This document shows, one piece after another, positions 1 through 8,378 of a DNA stretch of 64,000 bases. The position numbers were made by a program, and so were the translations under genes. Origin of the DNA: Moraxella lacunata (GTDB lineage: Bacteria > Pseudomonadota > Gammaproteobacteria > Pseudomonadales > Moraxellaceae). Location of the stretch: assembly GCF_900453205.1 (NCBI RefSeq), contig NZ_UGQU01000001.1, positions 496,001 to 560,000 of the forward strand. Reading direction: 5' to 3'. Within the stretch, counting starts at the first letter, position 1. Every line of letters starts with the position of its first letter. The notes below the pieces were generated by a model, which saw only the letters and a program-made list of their open reading frames with translations, was not told the DNA's origin and did no database searches.

Positions 1-170
1 TTTGCCAAATAATACGCTCCGTCCACATCATTATCCGCCATGACCCTATCATAAATGGCACGAAAGGCAGTTTCACTTGCCCCATTATTGGCAATCAAAA
101 GATGAATGGCTTGCAAAGAAGTATTTGGTTTTTGGCAAAGGCTGATAACCTGCTCAGAAATGTTTGACAT
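1..170 (-). CDS. N-terminal part of an unrecognised protein
   Basis: An open frame on the minus strand starts with ATG at 168-170 and runs off the left edge, so only the first 56 codons are visible. The visible part is polar and alpha-helical in character, beginning MSNISEQVISL and containing the stretch MADNDVDGAYY. There is no signal peptide or membrane segment. It lies just downstream of the grxD terminator, in the same direction. I do not recognise the family and assign no function. The start is the only ATG at the head of the frame. Confidence 0.55.
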   Translation of the reverse strand, partial: MSNISEQVISLCQKPNTSLQAIHLLIANNGASETAFRAIYDRVMADNDVDGAYYLA

Positions 171-194
171 AGCAATCCTTAAAACAAAAAAGAA

Positions 195-220
195 AAAGGC
201 GTAACACAGTACGCCCTTTT
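195..220 (-). terminator. Rho-independent terminator of grxD
   Basis: A short stem, GGCGTA against TACGCC with flanking A/T pairs, is followed on the minus strand by a T-rich run. It lies directly after the grxD stop codon and before the next minus-strand gene. Confidence 0.6.
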
Positions 221-228
221 GATTAGCC

Positions 229-564
229 TTACACTTCTGGGCTATGCTCTTCAATGAGTGGCTTTAATTCGCCCGATTGGTACATTTGTAGGATAATGTC
301 GCTACCGCCAATCAGCTCGCCATTTACCCACAGTTGCGGAAAGGTTGGCCAGTTGGCGATGAGTGGCAAAGTGCTACGAATGTCCGGATTTTCAAGAATA
401 TTAACAAAGGCAAACGGACGACCAATCTGCGTCAAAACTTCCACCGCACGGGCAGAAAAACCGCATTGGGGAAATTGTGGCGTGCCTTTCATGTATAGTA
501 GCACAGCATGGTCTTTGATTTGGTTTTCAATCAAGGTCTTGATTTCAGGATTGATGTCGGTCAT
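229..564 (-). CDS. grxD: Monothiol glutaredoxin Grx4 family (Fe-S cluster carrier)
   Basis: This 111-residue protein has the length and layout of bacterial Grx4/GrxD. The monothiol active site CGFS begins at Cys34. A cis-proline motif (TFPQ, about residue 75) and the GGSD glutathione-binding motif (about residue 87) follow. In this family the protein binds a bridging [2Fe-2S] cluster with glutathione and passes clusters to client proteins in the cytoplasm; it does not act as a classical dithiol reductase. It stands alone with its own terminator at 195-220. The start is the only plausible ATG and the protein is full length. Confidence 0.95.
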   Translation of the reverse strand: MTDINPEIKTLIENQIKDHAVLLYMKGTPQFPQCGFSARAVEVLTQIGRPFAFVNILENPDIRSTLPLIANWPTFPQLWVNGELIGGSDIILQMYQSGELKPLIEEHSPEV

Positions 565-633
565 GGTTTACTCCGATTTGGGAAATTTGAGTTATTATGG
601 GGGCAAATGGGGATTTTTACAAGCGTTTTACCT

Positions 634-1122
634 TTAAAAATCAAATTTTTTGCCATGACTTGTCTTGTCAGGGGTCAATAGTAATGGCTGATTGGCGGAT
701 TTTTTATGGCATCTTGCCCCATAAAAATTCGGCTCCACCCTATCACCCATACGATAAATGTCATATTTGCCATTATCCACACCCACCAAGTGCCAATCAT
801 CATAAATAATTTGACTTTTGCCGTTGATAATTTTATTTAATGATTGCAAACGATGAACGGATAAATATTCATAAATCCCTGTGGTGTCATTATAAATATA
901 CGTGTCTTTTGGCACCACACAAATCATTTTGGCATTTGGCAATAAACCGCTCACATCAATAGATTGGTTGGATAATAACGCCCTATTGACCTGTTTTTGC
1001 ATGCTATTTTCTTGATGAGTATTAACAACCCAAATACCAACCCATAAAATCGCCACTATCGCAATAATTCCCACTTGTGCGTTTTTGGGTAAATTCCTAA
1101 AAATACTTTGCGTTAGACTCAT
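634..1122 (-). CDS. Hypothetical single-span membrane protein, paralogue of its upstream neighbour
   Basis: This 162-residue protein begins with a short basic head and one strong hydrophobic segment at about residues 17-34 (GIIAIVAILWVGIWV). That suggests an N-terminal anchor with the remainder in the periplasm. I recognise no domain. It aligns with the next gene (1126-1596): both share the pattern LPN/FPN-x-K-x-x-CV, an LN-K/R-I motif, DDW/DHW-x-L followed by DN, and a late Cys. The two are therefore an old tandem duplication. Only three bases separate them, so they are probably co-transcribed. The two shared Cys could form a disulfide; this is inference. Confidence 0.7.
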   Translation of the reverse strand: MSLTQSIFRNLPKNAQVGIIAIVAILWVGIWVVNTHQENSMQKQVNRALLSNQSIDVSGLLPNAKMICVVPKDTYIYNDTTGIYEYLSVHRLQSLNKIINGKSQIIYDDWHLVGVDNGKYDIYRMGDRVEPNFYGARCHKKSANQPLLLTPDKTSHGKKFDF

Positions 1123-1125
1123 ATA

Positions 1126-1596
1126 TCACCTTAATTCAAAATACACCAACTTATCATGATAAGCAGGATAAATTTCCATACTGTCTTTGTCTACCGATAC
1201 GCATTGATAATCTTTAAAACTTGGGGCAGATTTTAATGGCACATGATACACTTGATAATTGGCATAGCCATATCCTTGATTATCCAGTAATATCAAATCC
1301 CAATGGTCATCTTCAACAAATGCATGGATTTTGCGATTTAATTTTAAGACTTGTTTGGGTGATAAATTATCCCGAATTTCTTTAATATTTTGGGTATTGG
1401 TAAAATATGGGGCGGTAACACAAGCGATTTTGGTATTGGGAAAATATACTTTGATAGAATAACTTTTGCCTGCTAATAAGGTATTGTTGATTTTATCGGT
1501 AACTGATTTTTTATAAATACCAAAGACCGCCCAAACGACCGTTATCGCCATTAGCACCGCAATCAACCATTTGCGTTTATGTTTCTCTATCATCAA
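1126..1596 (-). CDS. Hypothetical single-span membrane protein, paralogue of its downstream neighbour
   Basis: This 156-residue protein has a basic start (KHKRKW) and a hydrophobic segment at about residues 9-27, so it is probably anchored in the inner membrane facing the periplasm. It shares spaced motifs with the protein at 634-1122: FPNTKIACV, LNRKIH, DHWDLILLDN and a C-terminal Cys. The ispF stop codon is directly adjacent upstream, and the pair may be translated from the ispF message. No family is recognised and no function is proposed. Confidence 0.7.
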   Translation of the reverse strand: MMIEKHKRKWLIAVLMAITVVWAVFGIYKKSVTDKINNTLLAGKSYSIKVYFPNTKIACVTAPYFTNTQNIKEIRDNLSPKQVLKLNRKIHAFVEDDHWDLILLDNQGYGYANYQVYHVPLKSAPSFKDYQCVSVDKDSMEIYPAYHDKLVYFELR

Positions 1597-2073
1597 TCAC
1601 GTTTTAACCAATAATACCACCGCACTCGCCCAAATGCCTTCGCCACGCCCTATCCAGCCCATTTTCTCATTGGTGGTTGCTTTGATACTCACACAGTCCA
1701 CACCCACATCAAGCACGCCTGCAATGGTCTCACGCATGGCGGTGTTATGCGGGGCGATTTTTGGACACTCACAAATAACCGTCATGTCAGCATTACCAAG
1801 CGTGTAGCCGTGTGATTGGACAAGCTTATAGACGTGCTTTAATAACACTTTGCTATCTGCCCCCTTAAATGCAGGGTCGGTATCAGGAAAATGCTGTCCG
1901 ATGTCGCCAAGTGCCAACGCCCCCAAAAGTGCGTCCGCCAAAGCGTGAAGTAGCACATCGCCGTCTGAATGAGCCTTAATACCGTGCGTGTGGGGAATTT
2001 TAACACCGCCAAGCGTTACAAAATCGCCTGTCGTAAAAGCATGAACATCTATACCTTGACCGATTTTTATCAT
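1597..2073 (-). CDS. ispF: 2-C-methyl-D-erythritol 2,4-cyclodiphosphate synthase
   Basis: IspF converts CDP-methylerythritol 2-phosphate to the cyclic diphosphate in the non-mevalonate isoprenoid pathway. The protein is 158 residues, the usual length. Metal ligands D9, H11 (DVHAF) and H43 ([10 protein letters not shown]) are present. So are the [10 protein letters not shown] loop, [11 protein letters not shown], and the C-terminal signature [17 protein letters not shown]. It is divergently transcribed from mnmA across a 120-bp region. The pathway feeds the ubiquinone side chain, whose genes ubiA, ubiE and ubiB also lie in this window. Confidence 0.96.
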   Translation of the reverse strand: MIKIGQGIDVHAFTTGDFVTLGGVKIPHTHGIKAHSDGDVLLHALADALLGALALGDIGQHFPDTDPAFKGADSKVLLKHVYKLVQSHGYTLGNADMTVICECPKIAPHNTAMRETIAGVLDVGVDCVSIKATTNEKMGWIGRGEGIWASAVVLLVKT

Positions 2074-2122
2074 GATTGAGCCTTTTTTGGTTTGTCTTAG
2101 TTTATCTTAGTTTAGAGCAGAC

Positions 2123-2157
2123 AAGGCTTGTAAAATAATTAGCAAGCCTTATATAAT
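2123..2157 (+). promoter_or_regulatory. Candidate mnmA promoter with overlapping palindrome
   Basis: A perfect -10 TATAAT (2152-2157) is preceded, with 17-bp spacing, by TTGTAA (2129-2134). A perfect 8-bp inverted repeat, AAGGCTTG (2123-2130) and CAAGCCTT (2143-2150), overlaps the -35 and fills the spacer. It could be an operator or a hairpin. Its role is not known. Confidence 0.55.
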
Positions 2158-2193
2158 GGCAAGTTTACCACAATTTTATAACAAGAGACAATC

Positions 2194-3336
2194 ATGACCC
2201 CCTACCGCCTATCCGATGTCGCCCAATTTCACGGCAAAAATCCCAATCAAATCAAAGTCATCGTTGGTATGTCTGGCGGTGTGGACAGCTCGGTGTCGGC
2301 TGTTTTGTTAAAAGAAGCGGGCTTTTGTGTGGAAGGCTTGTTCATGAAAAATTGGGAAGAAGATGACGGCACCGAATACTGCACCGCCATGACCGACCTA
2401 GCTGACGCTCAGGCGGTGGCGGACAAAATCGGCATACCGCTCCACACCGCCAACTTTTCAGCAGAGTATTGGGACAATGTCTTTGAGCATTTTTTAGAAG
2501 AATACAAAGCAGGTCGCACGCCCAATCCTGACATTTTGTGCAACAAAGAAGTCAAATTCAAAGCCTTTTTGGATTATGCCCTAACACTTGGGGCGGACTA
2601 TATCGCCACAGGGCATTATACTCGCCGAAGTTTTGAAGTGGATGGCAAGGCGTGCTTACTGCGTGGACTAGACACCAACAAAGACCAAAGTTATTTTTTG
2701 CACGCTGTGGGGGGCGACAAAATCGCCAAAACGCTATTTCCTGTGGGCGAACTAGAAAAGTCAGAAGTACGAGCGATTGCGGAGCGGTATGAGCTTGCCA
2801 CCGCCAAAAAAAAGGACTCAACAGGCATTTGTTTTATTGGCGAGCGAAAGTTTAAAGACTTTTTACAAACCTACCTACCTGCCAAACAAGGCGACATCTA
2901 CACCGATGACGGTGTCAAGCTAGGTAAACATGACGGCTTGATGTATTATACCATTGGGCAACGGGGTGGCATTGGCATTGGTGGGGTGGCAAATCGTCCC
3001 GATGCGCCGTGGTTTGTCTTGCATAAAGATTTGGCAAATAACCGCTTGATTGTCGGGCAAGGACACGAACACCCTTATCTCATGTCCACCACCTTGACTG
3101 CTTATAAACTTGATTGGGTCGTCAATGCACCTTCCAACGGCACAAAACTCACCGCCAAAACCCGCTACCGCCAGCCCGACCAAGAATGCACCGTTTATCT
3201 TGAAAATGACACCGTACGGGTGGTTTTTGACAATCCCCAACGAGCGGTAACGGCAGGACAATCTGTGGTCTTTTATGACGGTGATGTGTGTTTGGGCGGT
3301 GGAGTGATTGATTGGTGTGATGCGAAAGTGGGCTAA
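2194..3336 (+). CDS. mnmA: tRNA-specific 2-thiouridylase MnmA
   Basis: MnmA places sulfur on position 2 of wobble uridine 34 in tRNA-Lys, -Glu and -Gln, using ATP to adenylate the base. The 380-residue protein has the PP-loop GMSGGVDSS at residues 25-33. The catalytic pair is Cys116 (in CNKEVKF) and Cys213 (in STGICFIG). The GHYTRR and TIGQRGG motifs of the central domain are present, and the length is normal. It has its own promoter (2123-2157). The DUF805 gene follows 11 bases after its stop and is likely co-transcribed. Confidence 0.96.
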   Translation: MTPYRLSDVAQFHGKNPNQIKVIVGMSGGVDSSVSAVLLKEAGFCVEGLFMKNWEEDDGTEYCTAMTDLADAQAVADKIGIPLHTANFSAEYWDNVFEHFLEEYKAGRTPNPDILCNKEVKFKAFLDYALTLGADYIATGHYTRRSFEVDGKACLLRGLDTNKDQSYFLHAVGGDKIAKTLFPVGELEKSEVRAIAERYELATAKKKDSTGICFIGERKFKDFLQTYLPAKQGDIYTDDGVKLGKHDGLMYYTIGQRGGIGIGGVANRPDAPWFVLHKDLANNRLIVGQGHEHPYLMSTTLTAYKLDWVVNAPSNGTKLTAKTRYRQPDQECTVYLENDTVRVVFDNPQRAVTAGQSVVFYDGDVCLGGGVIDWCDAKVG

Positions 3337-3347
3337 GGAAAAATAAA

Positions 3348-3731
3348 ATGACATCACTTCCACAAAAAATGACGCTTGGCTTAAAATCTGCTTTATTTGA
3401 TAATTTTTACAATTATGAAGACAGGGCAAGCCGATTGGAATTTTTTAGTTTTTTTATTTTTTATTGGCTATTTTTAATTGTTCTTGCTTTTATTTTAGAA
3501 AGCTTAAAATTAGATGTTGTGTTAAACAATGTCATATTGCTTGCCGTATTTACACTTTTAACCTTAGCCAAATTATCGGTCAGCAGTCGCAGATTGCACG
3601 ACAGTAACTTATCTAGTTATTGGTTTATCTTAAATTTTATTCCCATCATTGGTTCATTGATATTTTTGGGGTTAATGTTTAGAAAGGGAAGTAAAGGCGA
3701 AAATCGGTTTGGTGCTATGCCATCTTTTTAA
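3348..3731 (+). CDS. DUF805 family membrane protein
   Basis: This 127-residue protein shows the DUF805 pattern: an N-terminal YEDRASRLEFFSFFIFYW segment, then several hydrophobic stretches, the motif SRRLHDSNLSSYW in the middle, and a polar end. Three or four membrane spans are likely in the inner membrane. The biochemical role of the family is unknown. It lies 11 bases after mnmA. It is more A/T-rich than mnmA, as is common for small membrane proteins. Confidence 0.8.
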   Translation: MTSLPQKMTLGLKSALFDNFYNYEDRASRLEFFSFFIFYWLFLIVLAFILESLKLDVVLNNVILLAVFTLLTLAKLSVSSRRLHDSNLSSYWFILNFIPIIGSLIFLGLMFRKGSKGENRFGAMPSF

Positions 3732-3919
3732 TGATTGATAATTTATAGGTTGTTATATTTATCTTGTATTTAATTTTATTATTTTTGGATAGGGATTTTT
3801 TGCCATTTTGTGAGCAGTTGGGATTAAAATCGGCTTTTTAACTTTAAAGCCTCAATCTATCCCGAACGCTTTTTGCAAACCGCTTAATAACACAATCTAA
3901 ATCAACTATCCCGATCAAA

Positions 3920-4819
3920 CTACACCGCAACCCATACACAAATCAGCGTCCACAAAAACACCCATCGCCCTACCCACGCATTATGGCGAAACGCCTTAAA
4001 GCAAGCAAGTCGCTCCCTATCCTTAATCAGCCCATACTGATACACCACCATCGCCACCACAGGCAATACGCCCACCAGTGCCCAAAGCCCCATGCTTTCA
4101 TAAAAATAATGCCACCAAATCAGCTCCATCAAACCCACAAAGCACGCCTGCAGTGCCATGATGATTGCTACGTCATATTTACCAAACAAAATGGCGGTGG
4201 ATTTGACCCCGATTTTGACATCATCGTCCTTATCGCACATGGCGTACATCGTATCATACGCCACCGTCCAGCACATATAGGCAACAAAGACAAGCCAGCC
4301 CCATTTATCCACCGTGCCAATGCTCGCCACATACGCCATTGGCACCGCCCAGCCAAACGCCATTGCCAAAACAACCTGTGGCAAATGCGTGTAACGCTTC
4401 ATAAACGGATAAATAAAGGCAAGAAATACCGCCACCAGCGACCAATAAAACACCTGTATCGGCAAAAAAAACAGCAAACACGCCGACAAGCCCGACAATC
4501 CCACAAAGGTAAAAACAGCCGTGCGTGCGGACAGTCGCCCATCTGCCAGTGGGCGGTTTTTGGTGCGTTTGACTTGCCCGTCCACCTTGCGGTCAGCAAA
4601 GTCATTGATGGCACAGCCTGACGCTCGCATCAGCACCGCCCCCAGCGTAAAAATGACGATGTGAGCCACGCTCGGCAGTCGCCCCACGCCTACATTTGCC
4701 AAAAACAATGCCCACAAGGTCGGGTACAGCAAAAGCTCCGTCCCCACAGGTTTATCAAAACGGGTGAGTTGTAACCATGCGATGAATTTGTCTTTAAAGG
4801 TGTAAGTGGTTGCGGTCAT
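3920..4819 (-). CDS. ubiA: 4-hydroxybenzoate polyprenyltransferase
   Basis: UbiA attaches the polyprenyl tail to 4-hydroxybenzoate in the inner membrane, the first membrane step of ubiquinone synthesis. The protein is highly hydrophobic, with about eight membrane spans. It carries both Asp-rich Mg/prenyl-diphosphate motifs: NDFADRKVD after an RASGCAI lead, and [13 protein letters not shown] chose the ATG at 4817-4819 (MTATTYTF), which gives about 300 residues, the family norm. The frame stays open upstream to 4921. An ATG at 4853-4855 has a modest AAGG-like site before it and is a real alternative. Confidence 0.93.
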   Translation of the reverse strand: MTATTYTFKDKFIAWLQLTRFDKPVGTELLLYPTLWALFLANVGVGRLPSVAHIVIFTLGAVLMRASGCAINDFADRKVDGQVKRTKNRPLADGRLSARTAVFTFVGLSGLSACLLFFLPIQVFYWSLVAVFLAFIYPFMKRYTHLPQVVLAMAFGWAVPMAYVASIGTVDKWGWLVFVAYMCWTVAYDTMYAMCDKDDDVKIGVKSTAILFGKYDVAIIMALQACFVGLMELIWWHYFYESMGLWALVGVLPVVAMVVYQYGLIKDRERLACFKAFRHNAWVGRWVFLWTLICVWVAV

Positions 4820-4946
4820 GATGTTAAATGGTGAATTTTTGGGGTATTTTATCATAAAGCCTTTTTTATATAACAATGAAAAATGGTTTATATTTAAAAA
4901 ATCGTTATACATTCTACCCAAACCCCAATTATTTTTAAAATAAAAA

Positions 4947-4974
4947 ATGACAAATCAAAATTTTTTGTTAAAAT
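4947..4974 (+). promoter_or_regulatory. Candidate lysA promoter
   Basis: ATGACA (4947-4952) and TAAAAT (4969-4974) are separated by 16 bases. They end 30 bases before the lysA start in an A/T-rich divergent region between ubiA and lysA. This is a pattern match only. Confidence 0.35.
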
Positions 4975-5004
4975 AAACCCCAAATACTTTTTAACGGAAA
5001 AACC

Positions 5005-6321
5005 ATGGCAGACAGCACCGAACACCCAGCACTCACGATAGACCCACGCACGCACGTAGCGGATTTGCCTTTTATCCATTACCAAGACGACACACTGTTT
5101 ATTGACAATGTCAGCACCAAAACCCTAGCCCAGACCTATGGCACACCGCTTTATGTGTACAGCAAAAACGCCCTACTTGCCAATTACCGTGCCTATGTGG
5201 AGAGTTTCGCCCCCTTGTCAGACGTAAAAATTTGCTATGCCGTCAAATCCAACTCAAACCTTGCCGTCCTTGCCACACTTGCCCATGCAGGGGCAGGTTT
5301 TGACATCGTGTCATCAGGCGAGCTTGCCCGTGTATTAAAAGCAGGCGGACAGGCGGACAAAGTCGTCTATTCGGGCGTGGGCAAAACCAAAAGCGACATC
5401 GCCACCGCCCTAAATGCAGGGGTTGGGTGCTTTAATGTCGAAGCGGTGAGTGAGATTGAACTCATCAGCCAAGTGGCAAGCGAGCTTGGCAAAACCGCCC
5501 CCATTGCCCTGCGTATCAACCCAGACGTGGACGCAAAAACTCACCCCTACATCTCCACAGGGCTAAAAGACAACAAATTTGGCATCAGCCATGATAACGC
5601 CCTAGACGCTTATCGTTTTGCTAGCTCCCTGCCAAACCTTGACATCATCGGCATAGACTGCCATATCGGCTCACAGCTGACCGACACCCAGCCTTTTGTG
5701 GACGCTTTGGATAAAGTCATTGAGCTCATTGACGAGCTGTTCGCACAGGGCATTAGCTTACGTCATGTGGATTTGGGTGGGGGCTTGGGCGTGCGTTATA
5801 CCGATGAGACCCCTGCCAGCGTGAGCGAATACGCCAACGCCCTACTGCCCAAACTGCTTAATTTACAAGAAAAATACGGTCTAGGGCTACATCTAGAACC
5901 AGGGCGAAACATCTCTGCCAATGCAGGGGTACTGCTCACAAATGTGGACGTACTAAAACCCACCGAACACAAAAACTTTGCCATTGTGGATGCATCCATG
6001 TGCGAACTCATGCGACCTGCCCTATATGGCTCTATCATGGCGGTTATCCCAACTGATTTGACCACCGCGACCGACCCCCAAGTGTGGGACATTGTTGGCT
6101 CGGTGTGTGAGTCGTCCGACTTTTTGGCAAAAAATCGCACCCTTGCCCTAAATATGGGCGACACCCTTGCCATCACAGGAGCAGGGGCGTATGGCTTTGT
6201 CATGGCAAGTAACTACAACACCCGCCCCAGACCTGCCGAGATTATGTGTGATGATGGTTCTCATCGGGTTGTGCGTGAGCGTGAGAGCTTGGACGATTTG
6301 TGGCGTGGCGAGAGCGTTTAA
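5005..6321 (+). CDS. lysA: Diaminopimelate decarboxylase
   Basis: LysA decarboxylates meso-diaminopimelate to L-lysine, the last step of lysine synthesis, using PLP. The protein is 438 residues. The PLP lysine is K81 in the CYAVKSN motif. Other landmarks are CHIGSQ, the glycine loop GGGLGVRY, EPGR (substrate phosphate/carboxylate), MCELMRPALYG, and the GAGAYGF motif near the C terminus. Start and length are normal. Lysine made here would also be a possible precursor for the hydroxamate siderophore locus at 12.7-22.5 kb, but that link is only an inference. Confidence 0.96.
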   Translation: MADSTEHPALTIDPRTHVADLPFIHYQDDTLFIDNVSTKTLAQTYGTPLYVYSKNALLANYRAYVESFAPLSDVKICYAVKSNSNLAVLATLAHAGAGFDIVSSGELARVLKAGGQADKVVYSGVGKTKSDIATALNAGVGCFNVEAVSEIELISQVASELGKTAPIALRINPDVDAKTHPYISTGLKDNKFGISHDNALDAYRFASSLPNLDIIGIDCHIGSQLTDTQPFVDALDKVIELIDELFAQGISLRHVDLGGGLGVRYTDETPASVSEYANALLPKLLNLQEKYGLGLHLEPGRNISANAGVLLTNVDVLKPTEHKNFAIVDASMCELMRPALYGSIMAVIPTDLTTATDPQVWDIVGSVCESSDFLAKNRTLALNMGDTLAITGAGAYGFVMASNYNTRPRPAEIMCDDGSHRVVRERESLDDLWRGESV

Positions 6322-6390
6322 TGCAAACCGACCAGTTGGTATGTTTTATGGTAACACAACCATTTAAATCACCATGATTTTAAATAAAAT

Positions 6391-6418
6391 GGGCGTGCAG
6401 GGACTGGCTCTGCGCGCC
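6391..6418. repeat. Degenerate short palindrome
   Basis: An imperfect inverted repeat of about 10 bases per arm (GGGCGTGCAG against CTGCGCGCC) lies in the 193-bp space between lysA and the next gene. It resembles the GGGC..GCCC palindromes found elsewhere in the window but lacks the CCCCTACA tail. Confidence 0.35.
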
Positions 6419-6514
6419 TTGTGAAAAACAATACCATCAAGCTCACAAACCCGACCTTTTAACTCAGCCTTAACCCATTTAACCCCACTTTAACCCACCA
6501 ACAAAATTAACACC

Positions 6515-7219
6515 ATGTCCCAAATCCAAACCCTAGTCGATATGCTAAAAGCCTATCAAGCCCTACCCCACCACACCAACCCTGCCCTAAAACAGGCACT
6601 TGGCGACGTGCAAGCATGGCAAAAGGCTCGTATCAAACGCACCAATCACGCCCTATTTACTGATGACAAAACCGCCCCACTTGCCAATTATCTCATTGAG
6701 CGGATTTATGGCGATGATGATTTTGACGTGCTTGCCGACCAGCTTCTGACCGCAGGGACGAACGCCCTAAACGGCTCGGGCAAACTTGAAAAGCTCATCC
6801 CCACCAACACCTTAGGGGCAGGCGTGCTTGGCGTGCAGTCGGCAGTTCATGCCATCCGTCTTGATTTGGCATTGGCAACGTCCTTACTGGCTGACTTTGG
6901 CGAGCGTTACGCCAATAGGGGCATTGATGACACGCTCATGCATGACGTGTATCGGCACGTCAATGCCAAAGACGAACGCATCGCCCAAATCCACACCATC
7001 AAAGACGTGTGCGAGCAGTCTTATAAATATTTTAATTCTTTCATCCTACAAAACGCCTTTAAACTTGCCAAAGGCATGGCATACGACAACGGTTATCAGC
7101 CCCTATACGACTTTATCGGGGACGGCTTGGTCGCCATGAAACCGCTAAAACGCATTGATGATTTTACCGTGCCGTTTGTGGCAAATGAGCTTGTCGTTAT
7201 TCACGAAATTCATGAATGA
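6515..7219 (+). CDS. FFLEELY-motif-like protein, function unknown
   Basis: A soluble, mainly helical protein of 234 residues. It lies 84 bases before ubiE. Around residues 56-66 it has LANYLIERIYG followed by an acidic stretch and D/A-rich helices. This resembles the family named after an FFLEELYG motif that sits beside ubiE in Acinetobacter relatives. The match comes from memory of the family and the motif is degenerate here. No catalytic residues are obvious. Its position next to ubiE and ubiB suggests a link to ubiquinone synthesis, but nothing in the sequence proves it. Confidence 0.65.
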   Translation: MSQIQTLVDMLKAYQALPHHTNPALKQALGDVQAWQKARIKRTNHALFTDDKTAPLANYLIERIYGDDDFDVLADQLLTAGTNALNGSGKLEKLIPTNTLGAGVLGVQSAVHAIRLDLALATSLLADFGERYANRGIDDTLMHDVYRHVNAKDERIAQIHTIKDVCEQSYKYFNSFILQNAFKLAKGMAYDNGYQPLYDFIGDGLVAMKPLKRIDDFTVPFVANELVVIHEIHE

Positions 7220-7234
7220 ATTTTTAATTTTCCC

Positions 7235-7283
7235 AAAACACGCCCATTCTTGCTCAAATTAGCGTATAATAAGGGCGTGTTTT
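7235..7283 (+). promoter_or_regulatory. Hairpin with a -10 element in its loop, upstream of ubiE
   Basis: An 11-bp perfect inverted repeat (AAAACACGCCC at 7235-7245, GGGCGTGTTTT at 7273-7283) is followed by a T-rich stretch. It could terminate the upstream gene. The 27-base loop contains a perfect TATAAT (7265-7270), so the same segment may also carry the ubiE promoter. No good -35 is visible at 17 bp. Confidence 0.45.
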
Positions 7284-7302
7284 TAAATTTGGAAAAATAG
7301 CC

Positions 7303-8184
7303 ATGACCGACAACGACTTTACCAATCCTAACATCCTACCCACAGGCAAACCCCAAGGACAATCCGCCATGCAAACCCCTGCCAATGGCGAAACCGCCCA
7401 CACCAACACCCAAACTGACAACCGCTATTCTGAAAACATTGGCGAAACCACCCATTTTGGTTACCAAACCGTCAATGCTCACGACAAACAGGCAAAAGTC
7501 GGACAAGTATTTACATCGGTCGCCACCAAATACGACATCATGAACGATTTGATGAGCTTTGGCATTCATAGGCTTTGGAAGCGTTTTGCCATTAAGATGA
7601 GTGGCGTGCGTGCAGGGCAAAGCGTCCTTGACATCGCAGGCGGTACGGGCGATTTGGCAAAAGTATTTAGTAAAGAAGTCGGTCGCTCAGGTCGTGTGGT
7701 CTTGTCCGACATCAATGAAGCCATGCTGGAAGTGGGTCGCACACGCCTTATCAATGCAGGGTGCAACAACGTGGATTTTGTGCTTGCCAATGCCGAAACC
7801 TTAGAACCCTTCGCTGATAACTCGTTTGACTTAGTTACCATTAGCTTTGGACTGCGTAACGTTACCGACAAACAAAAAGCCCTAGAAGCCATGTGGCGTG
7901 TGCTAAAACCGGGCGGACGACTGCTCGTGTTAGAATTTAGCAAACCCGTGTTTGAGCCGTTATCAAAAGCGTATGACCTGTATTCATTTACCGCCCTGCC
8001 GCTCATGGGGAAGATTGTTGCCAATGACAGCGAAAGCTATCAATATCTGGCGGAGAGTATCCGCATGCACCCCGACCAAGCCACGCTAAAAGCCATGATG
8101 GAACAAGCAGGGTTTGTCAATTGTGATTATCACAACCTAACAGGCGGTATCGTGGCGGTACATCGTGGCTTTAAGGCTCGTTGA
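7303..8184 (+). CDS. ubiE: Ubiquinone/menaquinone C-methyltransferase UbiE
   Basis: UbiE is the SAM-dependent C-methyltransferase of ubiquinone (and, where present, menaquinone) synthesis. The core shows the signature [20 protein letters not shown] motif [11 protein letters not shown], the acidic D in [11 protein letters not shown], and [21 protein letters not shown] sequence with the C-terminal GGIVAVHRG. The protein is 293 residues, about 40 longer than usual. The extra part is an N-terminal polar tail of about 60 residues rich in N, T, P and Q before FGYQTV. A later start inside this tail is not favoured, because no internal Met precedes the core except M23 and one within the domain. Confidence 0.94.
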   Translation: MTDNDFTNPNILPTGKPQGQSAMQTPANGETAHTNTQTDNRYSENIGETTHFGYQTVNAHDKQAKVGQVFTSVATKYDIMNDLMSFGIHRLWKRFAIKMSGVRAGQSVLDIAGGTGDLAKVFSKEVGRSGRVVLSDINEAMLEVGRTRLINAGCNNVDFVLANAETLEPFADNSFDLVTISFGLRNVTDKQKALEAMWRVLKPGGRLLVLEFSKPVFEPLSKAYDLYSFTALPLMGKIVANDSESYQYLAESIRMHPDQATLKAMMEQAGFVNCDYHNLTGGIVAVHRGFKAR

Positions 8185-8205
8185 CTATTTATTCTTAATA
8201 TACTT

Positions 8206-8270
8206 GGGCGTGCTCAGCACGCCCCTACAAAAGCATTTAAAATTGTGGGTAAATGTCATTTACCCCTACA
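8206..8270. repeat. Tandem pair of short palindromes ending in CCCCTACA
   Basis: Two different palindromes follow one another in the ubiE-ubiB gap. The first is GGGCGTGCTCAGCACGCCC at 8206-8224, followed by CTACA. The second is GGGTAAATGTCATTTACCC at 8247-8265, also followed by CTACA. Sequences of the same design occur at 48836, 61426 and 35928 and inside the MITE at 15048. Confidence 0.7.
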
Positions 8271-8378
8271 ATCCATTTAAAATAAAGATTTTAAATACCC
8301 ACCACGAAAGGTAGATTTTACCTATTTGCCTTTTGTCTTTTTAAAACCCCTTTTATCAAACCCATTTTTACCAAAACC

